In this document: piece after piece, positions 1 to 10,220 of the stretch
How the letters are laid out: the number at the start of each line of letters is the position of its first letter
Position numbering within the stretch: the first letter of the stretch is position 1
NCBI GenBank assembly: GCA_037176885.1
Contig: JAWWNJ010000091.1
Span: 372,001-436,000 of the forward strand
Reading direction: 5' to 3'
Source: Favolaschia claudopus
Taxonomy: Eukaryota; Basidiomycota; Agaricomycetes; Agaricales; Mycenaceae
DNA length: 64,000 nt
Notes under the pieces: generated by a model
The model's database searches: none
What the model was told of the DNA's origin: nothing
What the model saw: the letters and a program-made list of their open reading frames with translations, nothing else
Translations under genes and position numbers: made by a program

Positions 1-859
1 ACGGGGCCTGGGGATCCAGGCTTTGAGTCAATTAGTGATCTGGAACTGACGGGCGGACTTGGCTCTCACTCTGTCAGTGATAATGGTAGTTGAAACATTG
101 GGGTCAACGAGATTGAACGACTGGACTTCGATGGCACCTTCGCGCTGCGCCCGCGCGACACCGACAACGGAGGAAGTCATGAAAATTCCTGTGTACATGT
201 AACCTTGGTCCAAGTAACGCGAGAACAAGATATTCGTTGCCACTACCGGATGAACAGTGGCGCGCAGCACGACAACGGACGTACGGCCCTCAAATTCCAC
301 CAGCGCGCCGACGGAGAAACCTGTAGGTTCTTCGAGCGGAGAAGACATGTCGAATATTTGCCCGAGGTGAACTGGCGCACTTGAAACTCCAGTTTCAACA
401 TCGGCGCATATTACAGTGCCTTCTTCCTTTGAGTATAACACGATAGCGAAAGTTCCCGGTGCGATGTATAAGATGCTGTTATGTTGTTCGCAGGAAAAAG
501 TCCTGGCTGCCCTAGCAGGCTGCGGCGAGGGCTGACTCCAATTCCGTGTAAGGCGCACCGTGTGCAGCGCTATCTGCTTCAGGTCAATCGTCGTGCGCGC
601 GGAGAGATCGTCCATGGTGGTACAGGCGATTGGTTGCAATATGCGAGTGGTACGCAACGGCTTTAGCCAGTAGCTGTGTTCTCGAGATAGCAAGTCGAAA
701 GCCTTGTTGACCTAAGCATTAATATAGAGAGGTTGAGAGTAAATAGACACAGGAGGCATCGCGCGGGAGTACCATGGACAATGACACAACATCTCGGAGA
801 CTGAGGGAGGGAACGATGAGGAGCAGAATGTCCGCTGGCAGTAGGTCCAATGAAAGCAT
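1..859 (-). CDS. F-box domain protein (3' end possibly beyond the window)
   Basis: Likely substrate-receptor subunit of an SCF ubiquitin ligase. The ATG at 859-857 opens an F-box-like segment (LPADILLLIVPSLSLRDVVSLS). A short intron runs from about 772 to 712 (donor GTACTC, acceptor CTTAG). The second exon continues with VNKAFDLLSREHSYWL, the usual continuation of Agaricomycete F-box proteins, followed by a beta-rich C-terminal region with no catalytic motif. The exon frame meets a TGA at 28-30. A GTCAGT donor with a downstream CAG would form an intron that carries the gene past base 1, so the 3' end is probably off the window. Family assignment rests on the N-terminal F-box pattern; substrate and partners are unknown. 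Confidence 0.65.
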
Positions 860-1440
860 GCGTAGAGACCGCAGAGAGAGGTCAAGTTCAAGTCGTTACG
901 AGACGCGGTCACGTTAACGTTCGGGACGTCCCGTTGCCTCGCTTGGACTTTGTACAAATTGTAGGTGATTGCATCTCTCTGTTGGACCTTAAGGCTTAAC
1001 CAAGCCCAATACACTAGATAATCTTGGTGGTACCATCCTTCAAGTATATGATGCCGATTGCCGTCCGTCAATTCAATAATTTCCACGAAACAAAGAAAGT
1101 TGAAGAAAGTAGGAACAGTCGATCGCGCGTACGAGCAGTAATTGTCAATTGTCAGTGAGAGGTGAGTCGGGTTGCGGAATAAGATGCGCGACCAATCCGA
1201 CGGGTCGAGGAAAGAAAGAAAAACTGTCGTTATCTCGATTCCAGTGCCCAAACAGCCAGAGGGATCTTAGCGAAAAAATCAAGCGGTCAGCCTAGCGCTG
1301 CAAAGCCTTGAGCCAAGCCTTGGCTCTCAAAATGGAAATAGGAGCCATTGTCCACCAAGAACGCGAGCACGTGCCACCCTTCCCCTTCTTCTCTCCTCCT
1401 CCTCCCCCGCCCCCCACTACGGCAAACCCCAACACTGGAC

Positions 1441-2015
1441 ATGAAGTCCCCGCCGACCAAATCGTACCACACCAACAACAACTCGCCCTATGCAGGGGGC
1501 TCCAGTCAGCCGCATGGCTCCATGAACCAAACGACGCAGGGATTAGAGACGAGAATGAGGCAGCGCGTTTTGGAGAGCCGGAATAGGAGGAAGATTATGC
1601 TAGGCGAGAATACGCCGGTTAAAAACGCTGACCTATCCAGTGGTGGATCTTCCTCTAGCCCGCTATTGAACCTGGTGCCACTCCCCGGCGGGAATGTCCT
1701 TTCCTCTTCCCTGCCTCGATCGTCGCAGGACACGCTTCAGATGCTCGCAACCAAACAGAAACAACTGGAGGAGGAGATCGCGCGGGCTAAGGCTCAACTA
1801 GAAAGGTCGAAACCGAGCTCGAGAGCCGATTCCAGGTACTGGTCCATTGCACTTCTTCATTGATCACGAACCTTGACTGTGGCAGCAGGATGCGTAAGAG
1901 AGGGCTGTGGCCTCAGACTGATCCTCAGGCATTGATTTTCTACATCAGCGACGACGAGGAAGAGTCGAACGAGGGAACGACATGCCACTTGCAAGTCGTC
2001 CCAAACCGCCCATAG
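1441..2015 (+). CDS. Small unknown protein, 173 aa, two exons
   Basis: I do not recognise this protein. Exons are 1441-1835 and 1889-2015, joined across an intron with donor GTACTG and acceptor CAG. The start is the first in-frame ATG (MKSPPTKSY); the open frame extends upstream, but only from a TTG. The N-terminal half is Ser/Asn/Pro-rich and low complexity. Next comes a basic stretch (RMRQRVLESRNRRKIML), then a short predicted coiled coil (about residues 103-125, rich in K, Q and E), then an acidic patch (ISDDEEES) near the C-terminus. The mixture of basic and acidic low-complexity segments suggests an intracellular, perhaps nuclear, protein. There is no signal peptide or TM segment. Confidence 0.6.
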
Positions 2016-2116
2016 TATATCGAATATCGTTATTCCATTCTGCTGCACATCTATACACATCACAACATCTGCTTCTGTTTATACATTTACCTGCCGCTCG
2101 AAGTGTTGACGCGTCA

Positions 2117-3423
2117 TCAGGTCAGGTTGACGACGTCTTTGGTGATGAATTGCTGAACATCGAATCCGCCTTCTGGAGCCTTCACTACACCAGATTTCTC
2201 AAGAGTACTAGAAACTTTGGATGGACAAAAGGCGTCAAGACACGATACACGACCCACCTGAGGGTGTTGGTGATGACTTCGCTGGGGATTGTCAAGCAGT
2301 TCTCGGGATATCCAACGGTCTTGAGCCATGCCTCAATCAAGCCAAGTGAATAATTCGCATCGTGTTTATTTGACGATGCGGGGTATTACCTTTATGTCTT
2401 CCTCGGGGTAACCGAATTTGGTCTTGATGACCTCGACATTGGGTCCCTCCCTATTCGATGCCGAATCGAATGCTCGAACATACTCAGACAGGCTAGTCAT
2501 GAATGCACGAAGAGCCTCCGAAGATGCTCGGGTAGGATGGGCTGCGATGAGCCACGATGGCCATGGGGTGGGGACGGAGCCGATCTGCCACAGAAACGAG
2601 CAAAGAACGTCAATTCCAAGTTGCGCTAAAAACAGTAAGGTGTAACGTACGAAACGAGCCTTTCCATCGTCGACCCATGGCTTGGTCGTGAACCACTCCC
2701 ACATGAAGGCGCTGGTTGTTCCGTCGTTGACACTGTCGATGAGTCCATGGATATCGTTATTGACTTTCAAAGGGTCAAAAAGCTATATGCTGGCGTAGCA
2801 GGCTCTGTACTTTTGAATTTAAGGTCGTCTGTAGGCCAGCCTTGTTGCATGGCCATAACATAAGCCATAGTCTGGCTCCCGCTTCCCAGTCGCGATATAC
2901 CGATGGTAGTACCCTTCAACTCGGAAATGTCGTTGAATTTGGTGTTCGTGCCAGCGATCACGGCCCTACGATTGTTGAGAATCTGCTACGGTGTGCTACC
3001 AGCTCTTGCCAAGATGCGCACCAGTTCAAGGGAGTGGAGACGTAACTTCCGCAAAGTTTGTATGCCGTAGAGCCATTTGCGATACCAGAGATGAGAGGGT
3101 CCGTCAGTGCTCTGAGTGCTTATCAGGCTTCAACTTGGCGAAAGCTGCGTGCGGTAAGACTGTACATCGCGACATCGATTTCATCGTTAGTGAGACGTGA
3201 AATGAGTTGCCCGGTTCCACCTTCGGAACGTCAGAGCTGTGGTACACCACGGGAAATGGGATGTAGTACTGGGGCATTCAACGAGCGAAAAGGTTCGATC
3301 TTGGTCAGCGTCTTGAAATTGCAGAAGCGGCGTTGAAAAATGTTCTCGTACTGCGGAGAAGGTTGGGCTACTGCGTTATGGACGTGAGCTATCGAGCTCA
3401 CCGTATCCAACGCGTAAAACCAT
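2117..3423 (-). CDS. Ca3427-like periplasmic-binding-protein-fold (PBP2/NMT1-like) protein
   Basis: Single-domain protein of the solute-binding fold, related to Candida albicans Ca3427 and more distantly to the Thi5/Nmt1 thiamine-precursor enzymes. It probably binds a small ligand; the ligand is unknown. The ATG at 3423-3421 gives MVLRVGY. Splicing then yields the family signatures EHFSTPLL, VECPSGTGQ, LTNDEIDVAMY, YKLCGSYVSTPLNWAV, LKGTTIGISRLGSGSQ and VNDGTTSAFMWEW, ending in FDVQQFITKD. About eight short introns are needed. Several acceptors would be AAG or GAG rather than YAG, which is either real use of weak sites or early decay, but with these junctions the frame stays open throughout. 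The start codon lies 33 bp from a MITE, so the native promoter is likely displaced. Expected length is about 300 aa. Confidence 0.75.
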
Positions 3424-3456
3424 GTTGGAGGCAAGTCCAAGTTGGGAATTATCTTA

Positions 3457-3785
3457 GGCCCTGTTCGGGAACCCAATTTGCGTACAGCTGGCTCCTACAC
3501 AGCTAACTGTCACACTGAGTCACAGCACCATCACTTTGCCATGTCGTCCACATCCCTCAATTTGTAGCACGTCGTTGACAATAACGAGCTCAGTATCTCA
3601 ACTACTACTCGGTATTTTGATGGTTGTCCGAAAAAAATCTGCAATTTGCGGCGGGAACAAGGCGGGAAGTGGGCGGGGAGGCAGGAGTGGGGCGTGAGAA
3701 TTATGACGGTGTGTGACTGGCATACCTGCCTTATGCGGTATCATGGAGCCCTCACATCTAGCAAATTGGGTTCCCGAACAGGGCC
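3457..3785. mobile_element. 329-bp PIF/Harbinger-type MITE with perfect 24-bp TIRs and TTA target duplication
   Basis: The ends are perfect 24-bp terminal inverted repeats: GGCCCTGTTCGGGAACCCAA... at 3457-3480 and its exact complement at 3762-3785. Each end is flanked by TTA (3454-3456 and 3786-3788), the 3-bp target duplication typical of PIF/Harbinger elements, and the GGCCCTGTTCGG tip fits that superfamily. The interior has no transposase reading frame, so the copy is non-autonomous. Perfect TIRs suggest a recent insertion. It lies directly upstream of the Ca3427-like gene. Confidence 0.9.
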
Positions 3786-3788
3786 TTA

Positions 3789-4552
3789 TCTCGTCTGTTT
3801 GTAATCATTTGTTTTCGACGACGTCAACCTTGACTGCGAACGGCGACCTCTTGAAGATTCGGGTTCATTGTATGGTTATCCGACGCCCCGTGCTAGCCAA
3901 TACATCGTTCACCCAAACTTGAGTTCGATGCTCATCGATGCGCTCATCCCCTATGCACGTTACTATGAATTATCTGAACAAGTTCGCCCCTTGACCGAGT
4001 TGTAATCAACCATAACCAAGCTGTCACTATGGGACCTCTACAGTAACACGCCCTTCTTTTCAACCTCCTTCTCGACACTGCTGGGGCACAGAGAATCTTA
4101 GAAAACTTGGGATTCTACGACGATTTTGACACCTTGGCTCTTTTCGGAAGTTCTTCCCACCGAAAGGAAGGAAGAGGGAGGGATATATCACATGTATTGC
4201 GGTCCTTATAACCCGTCCTCGTCAGCCGCGCGCTCGCTGGATAAGCGTTTAATTGGGATGAATTTGCGGTCCAAAACCTCTCAGAACTCGTAGAAGATTT
4301 GAAAAGTTCAACCGTCATACTGTGCGTATCCTATTGATTCAAATTCTCCAGCCCTTACAGAAATTGTATAATCCTGACCAGGGGAAGGACCTGCCAAGTT
4401 CATACCGGAACCTCGGCAAATTCTTCAAATTTCAAAATACATCTGACTAAGTAGGGTCATTGGCAACCGAGCGCATGCGGAGCGGAGTCGGAGTCCGAAA
4501 CCTACTTAAAATCATAATATCACGTCGTTCACTGCCGCCTTCCCAATCGACC
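3789..4552. other. Intergenic stretch, no gene seen
   Basis: About 760 bp between the MITE and the first EthD gene. The longest open frames are short, lack recognisable domains and do not join across plausible introns. The last 100-200 bp presumably contain the EthD1 promoter. Confidence 0.4.
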
Positions 4553-5043
4553 ATGTCATATCGCACAGACCGTGTCCGACTTGCTGTCTTCCTCAAGAGA
4601 AAGCCGACGCTTACTAGCGAAGAGTTCCACAAGCACTGGGCTGAAATACACGGCCACCTATTTTGCTCGTTGGACATTGTTAAGAAAAATATACTCAAAT
4701 ATGAACAGGTGGGTCCGCCCCACGAACCCCAGAACAGACTTTCTCATGCGGACAGGCTCACCCAAACGATGTGATGCTCGAACAAATTGCTCAGGCTTTC
4801 GGGATCAAGGCGCCCGAGTGGGATGGTGTAGCGATTTTCGAAGCCGAAAGTTATGCCAAAATCATGGAGGTTCGTACTTTGAGCCCGTGTCCTCAATTCC
4901 AATGTCTGAATCTGACGGTATGTACATAGGTATTCCAAAGCGAGGAATTGCAGCGGATCGTCGGCCCAGATGAGGAAAAATTCCTAGATCGCGCAAGTTC
5001 CCAAATACTTCCCATTGAACTAATTACCTTCATCGACAAGTAA
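4553..5043 (+). CDS. EthD domain protein 1 (127 aa)
   Basis: Small dimeric alpha/beta-barrel protein of the EthD family. Relatives act in or near ring-modifying or polyketide pathways, but many fungal members have no known substrate. Exons are 4553-4708, 4756-4869 and 4930-5043. The protein begins MSYRTDRVRLAVFLKRKPTL, contains the W-x6-H-type helix region (KHWAEIHGHLF), then EWDGVAIFEAESY and ends ELITFIDK. Both introns are phase 0 and lie at the same positions as in the two downstream paralogues. No signal peptide, so probably cytosolic. It differs from its neighbours by about a third of residues and looks intact. Confidence 0.88.
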
Positions 5044-5311
5044 ACGCTGTGTACATTGAAATGAAGGCTTCATGACTGTTCCATGCTATAGAACACGAAC
5101 ACACAGCTTGATTGGCATTTCTGCTACGCATAGTCCATGCGGCAAGTCGACTGTTGTTGTTTCCGATCATCCAATGCCAGAATTCCGCACACAAGTCTTC
5201 CGAAGTGGATGGCTTCTTCAGCGATGCCTTCTGCACCTGGCTGGCACTTATGATATCGATGTCGTGGCTGCGGCTTCTTCTTGACTACTTGACTTAGTTG
5301 AAGACCGCATG

Positions 5312-5815
5312 GACAACCCACTCTCGTTACTAGTAGACCGTATCATTCGGGCCTATCTTAGCGGGCCCATTCTACACGTCGCTCCACGACAGCGACCCAC
5401 ATCTCTCCGGCCGGTCCAACAAGCAATGGCCCTACAACCTGGACAACAGGACCACTCGCTACTTTCCATGTCCTACCGCACCGACCGTGTTCGACTTGCT
5501 GTTTTGCTGAAGAGAAAGCCCACAATGACGCGGCAGGAGTTCCAAGGTCGTTGGGCAGGATCCGACAACCCACTCTCGTTACTAGTAGACCGTATCATTC
5601 GGGCCTATCTTAGCGGGCCCATTCTACACGTCGCTCCACGACAGCGACCCACATCTCTCCGGCCGGTCCAACAAGCAATGGCCCTACAACCTGGACAACA
5701 GGACCACTCGCTACTTTCCATGTCCTACCGCACCGACCGTGTTCGACTTGCTGTTTTGCTGAAGAGAAAGCCCACAATGACGCGGCAGGAGTTCCAAGGT
5801 CGTTGGGCAGGATCC
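5312..5815 (+). repeat. Perfect tandem duplication, 2 x 252 bp
   Basis: Bases 5312-5563 and 5564-5815 appear identical. The unit covers upstream sequence plus the first 32 codons of EthD2, so the gene's ATG occurs at 5468 and again at 5720. The unit is 84 codons long with no stop, so the upstream copy stays in frame with the downstream copy. The apparent identity means either a very recent duplication or an assembly artefact. Confidence 0.95.
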
Positions 5816-6205
5816 CACTGCGCGCTATTCACCTCCTTGGAAATCGTCAAGAAGAACTTGCTGAAGTATGAGCAGGTACGTCCAGGACACAACGATCAGA
5901 AGCTGTTTCTTACTGCAACTCAGGCCCATACAAGCAATACAGCTCTCCAACAATTTGCCCATGCGTTGAGAACACCGATTCCGGAGTCGGAGTGGGATGG
6001 TATGGTCATTTTCGAAGCCGAGAGTTATGCCAAGATCTCAGAAGTTTGTCTTGGAATATATTTTCCTGATTCCTTGCTCATTGAATGATAGATATTCCAA
6101 AGCGAGGAATACCAGAGGATCGTAGAGCCAGACGCGGAGAATATTTTGGATCGTCCAAATTGCCAACTACTTTTCCTCGGTCTGATTACCGTCATCGATA
6201 AGTAG
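5720..6205 (+). CDS. EthD domain protein 2 (129 aa, duplicated 5' end)
   Basis: Second EthD-family paralogue. Exons are 5720-5875, 5924-6043 and 6092-6205. I chose the ATG at 5720 because it gives the same N-terminus and length as its neighbours (MSYRTDRVRLAVLLKRKP). The duplicated ATG at 5468 would add an in-frame 84-residue extension that repeats the first 32 residues. Core features are CALFTSLEIVKKNLLKYEQ, SEWDGMVIFEAESY and the C-terminal LGLITVIDK. Both introns match those of the flanking paralogues. Transcription could start from either promoter copy, giving a normal or an extended protein. Confidence 0.85.
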
Positions 6206-7859
6206 CTTCCGCACCTGATTGAGTTTTGCATGTGCGAGGCACGGTTCGCATATTCACTACACTTGGGCTTTGGTGTTGTTGCGGACGAGCGGATGGCCCT
6301 CGCATTCTATCACTGTTGCTTCTCTTCTATGCCTTCATAAACCTTGTCTTCAGAAGCGCACACATGTAACTGACTTGTTCGAAGTCGTCGAACTGAACAA
6401 TGAAGTCACAAGCCCACGAGGTTCAGACGAATTGTTACATGTCTACACTACATGCGCTAAATATCTCCTTTTCACCAATAACAGGTCTTGCCACTCGTCG
6501 CGCCAGGTCTCCACTCACCTGAAAAGAAAGTGTCAGTAAGCCGAACAATACACTCAGCGGGTTGGCCCATCCCTGCTGGGACCGTCGCATTGATTCAATA
6601 CCCTCGGCAACGGACGCCACCCAGAAGCCGGGTAAGGCAACGGAGGAACACACCCTCGCATCCAACGAGGTTTCGCGCAAGCCGGCAGTCGACATATGAC
6701 GGTCAGACGCGTTGACGGTCAAGCCAAGGTCGGATATGGCCTCTGTTCAGCCCGCACGGTACAAACGTCTATTGACGGTCTCCGACAATACCAACTCGCG
6801 AACCATTGCCGATCGACTCTTGAGAGTCAGCGCCGCACAGCGGTCGCGCTGCTTGAGACCCGTCGAACTGGGCGGGGCACAAAAGAAACGTGCATGCCCC
6901 AAGGAAGGACATTTGGCCACACGAATCAATCGATCTGTCCTGTAGGACTCACCCCGTGAGCGGTACACCCTGCCCTTGAGGCGGGCGACCTGTCCACCCA
7001 GTGGCAATGGCGCAATGTGTTCCACCATGACTACGACAAGCCCCAGATGAACCAGAAAAGCACCAACCCACCTTGGGTATATCTTGGACATCGATGGATG
7101 CTTGGGGTCGAGTTGTCGGAGGCGAGAGTGGAGTGGCAAGATGGTGGTAGAGAAGAAAGATGCATTGTGGGTCCCTGTTAGCCGCCGTTGTCTTTAAATA
7201 GGCGCCGGCAAACTCCGAAGTGATTGACAGCTAGCCACCCACGGGACCGCGTTCAAAGCGTTCCCGGACCGCGATGTCCGACCTTGATTCGACCTGGCAC
7301 TCTCGAAAGCTCAACGCACCTTCACCGACTACTGATGGTCCTGGCTATCTAAACCGTACAAAACTTTGCCTTGACTCAGACTGTGCCATAATCCGCCTGC
7401 CGTACGGTAGCTCACGATTCTATCGATAGGCATCCATTCCTACATCTCTCCTCTAGTCTTCGGCCCCTTCCAAGTTCCTTACACAATTCTTTCTTGTCGA
7501 CTGCAATCCCTTCACGATGCATCAGGCTATATCTCGTACGAACACTCCCTGACGCCTCCAGTACCAAGTCGAAGCGCAATTTCCCCGAACTCCGCGAATA
7601 AATTCAGTTTCGGGGCCGTGTCTGGCACCTACGAAGGACACCTGCTGTCCTTTCTATCGTATTGCGAAGTTCAAGTATGGAGGTGATGTCACCAGCGCCT
7701 GCTTCGCAGCCGCTGCAAGTTCGCAGGGGCGGTAGAACTCACCGAATGACCAAGACCAGTTCCATGTGCCTCACGAATCTCTTCTTCGTGTGGGAGTATG
7801 AGTAGGCGGTACTTCGCGTGGGACCTTGGCCTTATTATTATTCTCCTCTCCCTCTCCCC
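6206..7859. other. 1.65-kb region between EthD2 and EthD3, mostly without recognisable genes
   Basis: Nothing here matches a family I know. The clearest hint of a gene is on the minus strand around 6747-7165 (listed separately). The rest (6206-6430, 7200-7859) shows only short frames in all registers. The final part should hold the EthD3 promoter. The longer spacing compared with EthD1-EthD2 suggests the gap once held other sequence. Confidence 0.4.
6747..7165 (-). CDS. Possible small unknown gene
   Basis: Low-confidence call. On the minus strand a TATTTAAAG box (7200-7192) lies about 30 bp before an ATG at 7165-7163 that starts MHLSSLPPSCHS. An alternative start is an ATG at 7139. Both lead into a plausible GTGGGT...GTAG intron and an exon encoding VMVEHIAPLPLGGQVARLKG. 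The 3' end is not resolved; an open frame persists to 6747. No family is recognised. It could be a spurious open region in GC-rich DNA. Confidence 0.2.
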
Positions 7860-8354
7860 ATGTCTTATCGCACCGATCGTGTCCGGCTTGTGAGCTTGTT
7901 CAAAAGAAAGTCAGGAATGACGAGGGAGGAGTTCCAGAAATATTGGGCCAGCACACATCGCGAGATATTCACCTCGTTGGAGATCACCAAAAAGAACTTG
8001 CTTAAATATGAGCAGGTGCGCTCAATCTGCGACGTGCATCAGCAAAGACACTCACAATGTACCGACAGGCGCATACAAGCGATGCAGCGCTCAAGATGGC
8101 TGAGGCTTCTGGGGTTCCAATGGCGGACTCGGAGTGGGATGGGATGGCCATCTTCGAAGCCGAGACGTTCGACAAGATCTTGGAGGTTTGTTCTTCGAGC
8201 TTTGAGAGTATGCTACCGCTAACTGTTGTCGATATGGTAGATATTCCAAAGTGAGGAATATCAGAAGACCGTCAACCCAGATGCTAACAAGTTTTTGGAC
8301 CGTCCAAAATGTCAACTACTCCCGCTCAGCTTGGTAACGGTCATCGACAAATAA
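7860..8354 (+). CDS. EthD domain protein 3 (128 aa)
   Basis: Third EthD-family paralogue. Exons are 7860-8015, 8069-8185 and 8241-8354, with both phase-0 introns at the same positions as in EthD1 and EthD2. The protein starts MSYRTDRVRLVSLFKRK, carries FTSLEITKKNLLKYEQ and SEWDGMAIFEAETF, and ends LVTVIDK. It is intact. The strong conservation of the start (MSYRTDRVRL) across the three genes points to origin by tandem duplication and retained function. Substrate unknown. Confidence 0.88.
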
Positions 8355-8587
8355 TACTAATCATAATGATTTTGCGGAGGTCAAGTCTCTATGTTGACTT
8401 AGAGGCGGTCAGATAAATCTAGCCAAGTATACGTAGTCTGTAACTCATGGGACGGCTTGTGTTAGTTCGACGACGTTCTCATATCCTCATCACATTGTTC
8501 ATAAAGCGTCTGAGCACTTCAGGCTCTATTACAGTGGCTACATATATGTACATGCTCAAATGAAGAATCCCAGACCTAAACAATACA

Positions 8588-9896
8588 TCACTTAGCTGCG
8601 ACCTTCCTCGTCAGGCTTCTGATTCTCTCCGCATTCTTCTTTCGTCTCTCAATATCAGCATCCACACTGCTATTCGTGCGCATAATGCCTGCGCTTGAAT
8701 TCGGCGCCACAGTGTAATTCTTCAGTTCGCTTCGGGGAATGGAAACTGCGTTCTTGCGAACACGATCCTTATCCAAAAGACGCCCTTTGGCCATGATGGC
8801 GTTGAATCCTTCCTGGTTGCGCATAGGCATATCGGAGCCCTCCATGTGCTGCGCGGTGGGGATGATCCGGTCGCGGTATGACGCCGAGCGCTTGATGATA
8901 GGCCGCGACCAGATTGAGATGAGTTCTGCCGCAATGCGCTGGATGTCGGGGGTAACGCGTGAGCATTTGGTGTAGAACAGGACGATGCGTCCGAGGCCGG
9001 ATTCTTTGAGAACGGCGCTGTCGATGAACTCCATCTTTTTCAGCATTGGGAAGAATTCGCGCTGGATGTTGAGTGAAGGGAGGGATCGGTCGTGGAGGGG
9101 TTCGAGCCACATTTTCACAGCTTCGAGAAGGTTGTTGTCGATTATGGATTGAGCGAGTGAGCCCCTGCGAGATGTGAGTCTCGGTAAAACGGTCGCAAGA
9201 GCCACTCACTTGCGGAGGGTCTCCATGGCTTCAGGCAGCATTCTTAGTTTTGCGTATGCAGGCATTTTGGCGTCGTTGACCCTTAGGTCTTCTTCAGCAG
9301 CATTGGTCATGCCTTCTCGTAGCCGCGCGACCTCGTCGTCCGCGAAACTATCGAGAATCTCCTCATTCCCTTTCTTCTTCTTTGGCCGATTGCTTTTCTT
9401 CGGTTTGAGTATGGCTTCGATCTGCATGTCGAGGCGGATTTTGTTGGCTGCATGAACGACTGGTCAAGTCATGAAAGATAGATTAAAAACCCAGAAAACC
9501 TTGCTCTGGAGGAAGCTCGCTGAGGTCAACAGGCTCAGGTTGCCTTCTCTTTCGTTTGCGTTGATTCGGTCTGACATCTTCGACGCTCTTTCGTATTTTT
9601 GTGCGTTTCTTTGGCTTGACTACACGTTTCTGCTGCACATAATCGTCTTCCGAGTCTGCTGAAGACTCATAGTCGTCTCCTTTGCGGTGAGAAGGGGATT
9701 TTCGGCGCTGAGGTTGCTTTTGGACCTCTAATTCATGTTAAGCGATCATTTCAGTTGACCAACCGGAAAATTACCGTGGTCTTCGTCAGATGAAAGCTCA
9801 GAGTCAGAGCCACCGAAGATAGCGCGTTCAAGATGCTGCGCGATGCGTTAGCCGGATACCTCGGAGCAGCAGTGCACCCACATTTTCGTCGTCCAT
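8588..9896 (-). CDS. SPN1: Transcription elongation factor Spn1/Iws1
   Basis: Spn1/Iws1 binds Spt6 and RNA polymerase II and links elongation with chromatin and mRNA processing in the nucleus. The ATG at 9896-9894 (MDDEN, then HLERAIFGGSDSE) is followed by an acidic, Lys-rich disordered N-terminus. The conserved TFIIS N-terminal/LW-type helical domain comes next: LRMLPEAMETLRK joined by an intron to GSLAQSIIDNNLLEAVKMWL, then GLGRIVLFYTKC and ISIWSRPIIKRS. The C-terminus is basic (RIRSLTRKVAAK). Four introns are visible. It is divergent from the unknown gene at 10221. Length of about 400 aa suits the family. Confidence 0.9.
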
Positions 9897-10220
9897 GATG
9901 GTAAGAGGTGTGACAGTGGGTGAGTGTCACCTGCCTGTGACATTCAGCCACCGATCTTCCGGACCGGAGTGCGGGCCATAATTACGTGATAGAAACGGAT
10001 CGCGATCGTCATGAATGTCGAACTGGCAGATTTTTGTGGTGCTTACAGCTTTAGCCCCTTGGCACTTGCTTGCCTTTGCTTGCCCTCTACATCGTTGTCG
10101 CTTATTTCAACGCGCCCAATGTCTCTTCTCATCGACATCTGACAGTATCTCTCGCCTCGAGTCTTCGCTCTCTATTGCCCCCCCATCTGACCCGCCTCAC
10201 GGCGTATTTAATCCCGAACA
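9897..10220. promoter_or_regulatory. Shared divergent promoter region (SPN1 / 10221 gene)
   Basis: 324 bp between two divergent start codons. It must hold both promoters; I see no clear TATA box. The side of the plus-strand gene (about 10150-10215) is pyrimidine-rich, as often seen before fungal start codons. Confidence 0.4.

Noticed and set aside
712..1251. Minus-strand open frame of 179 codons
   Set aside because: Its 3' part overlaps the F-box exon in another frame; the F-box reading with an intron gives a coherent protein, this one does not.
5309..6088. Single 259-codon EthD frame
   Set aside because: It is open only because the 252-bp duplication is in frame, and it reads through two introns; the three-exon model from 5720 matches the paralogues.
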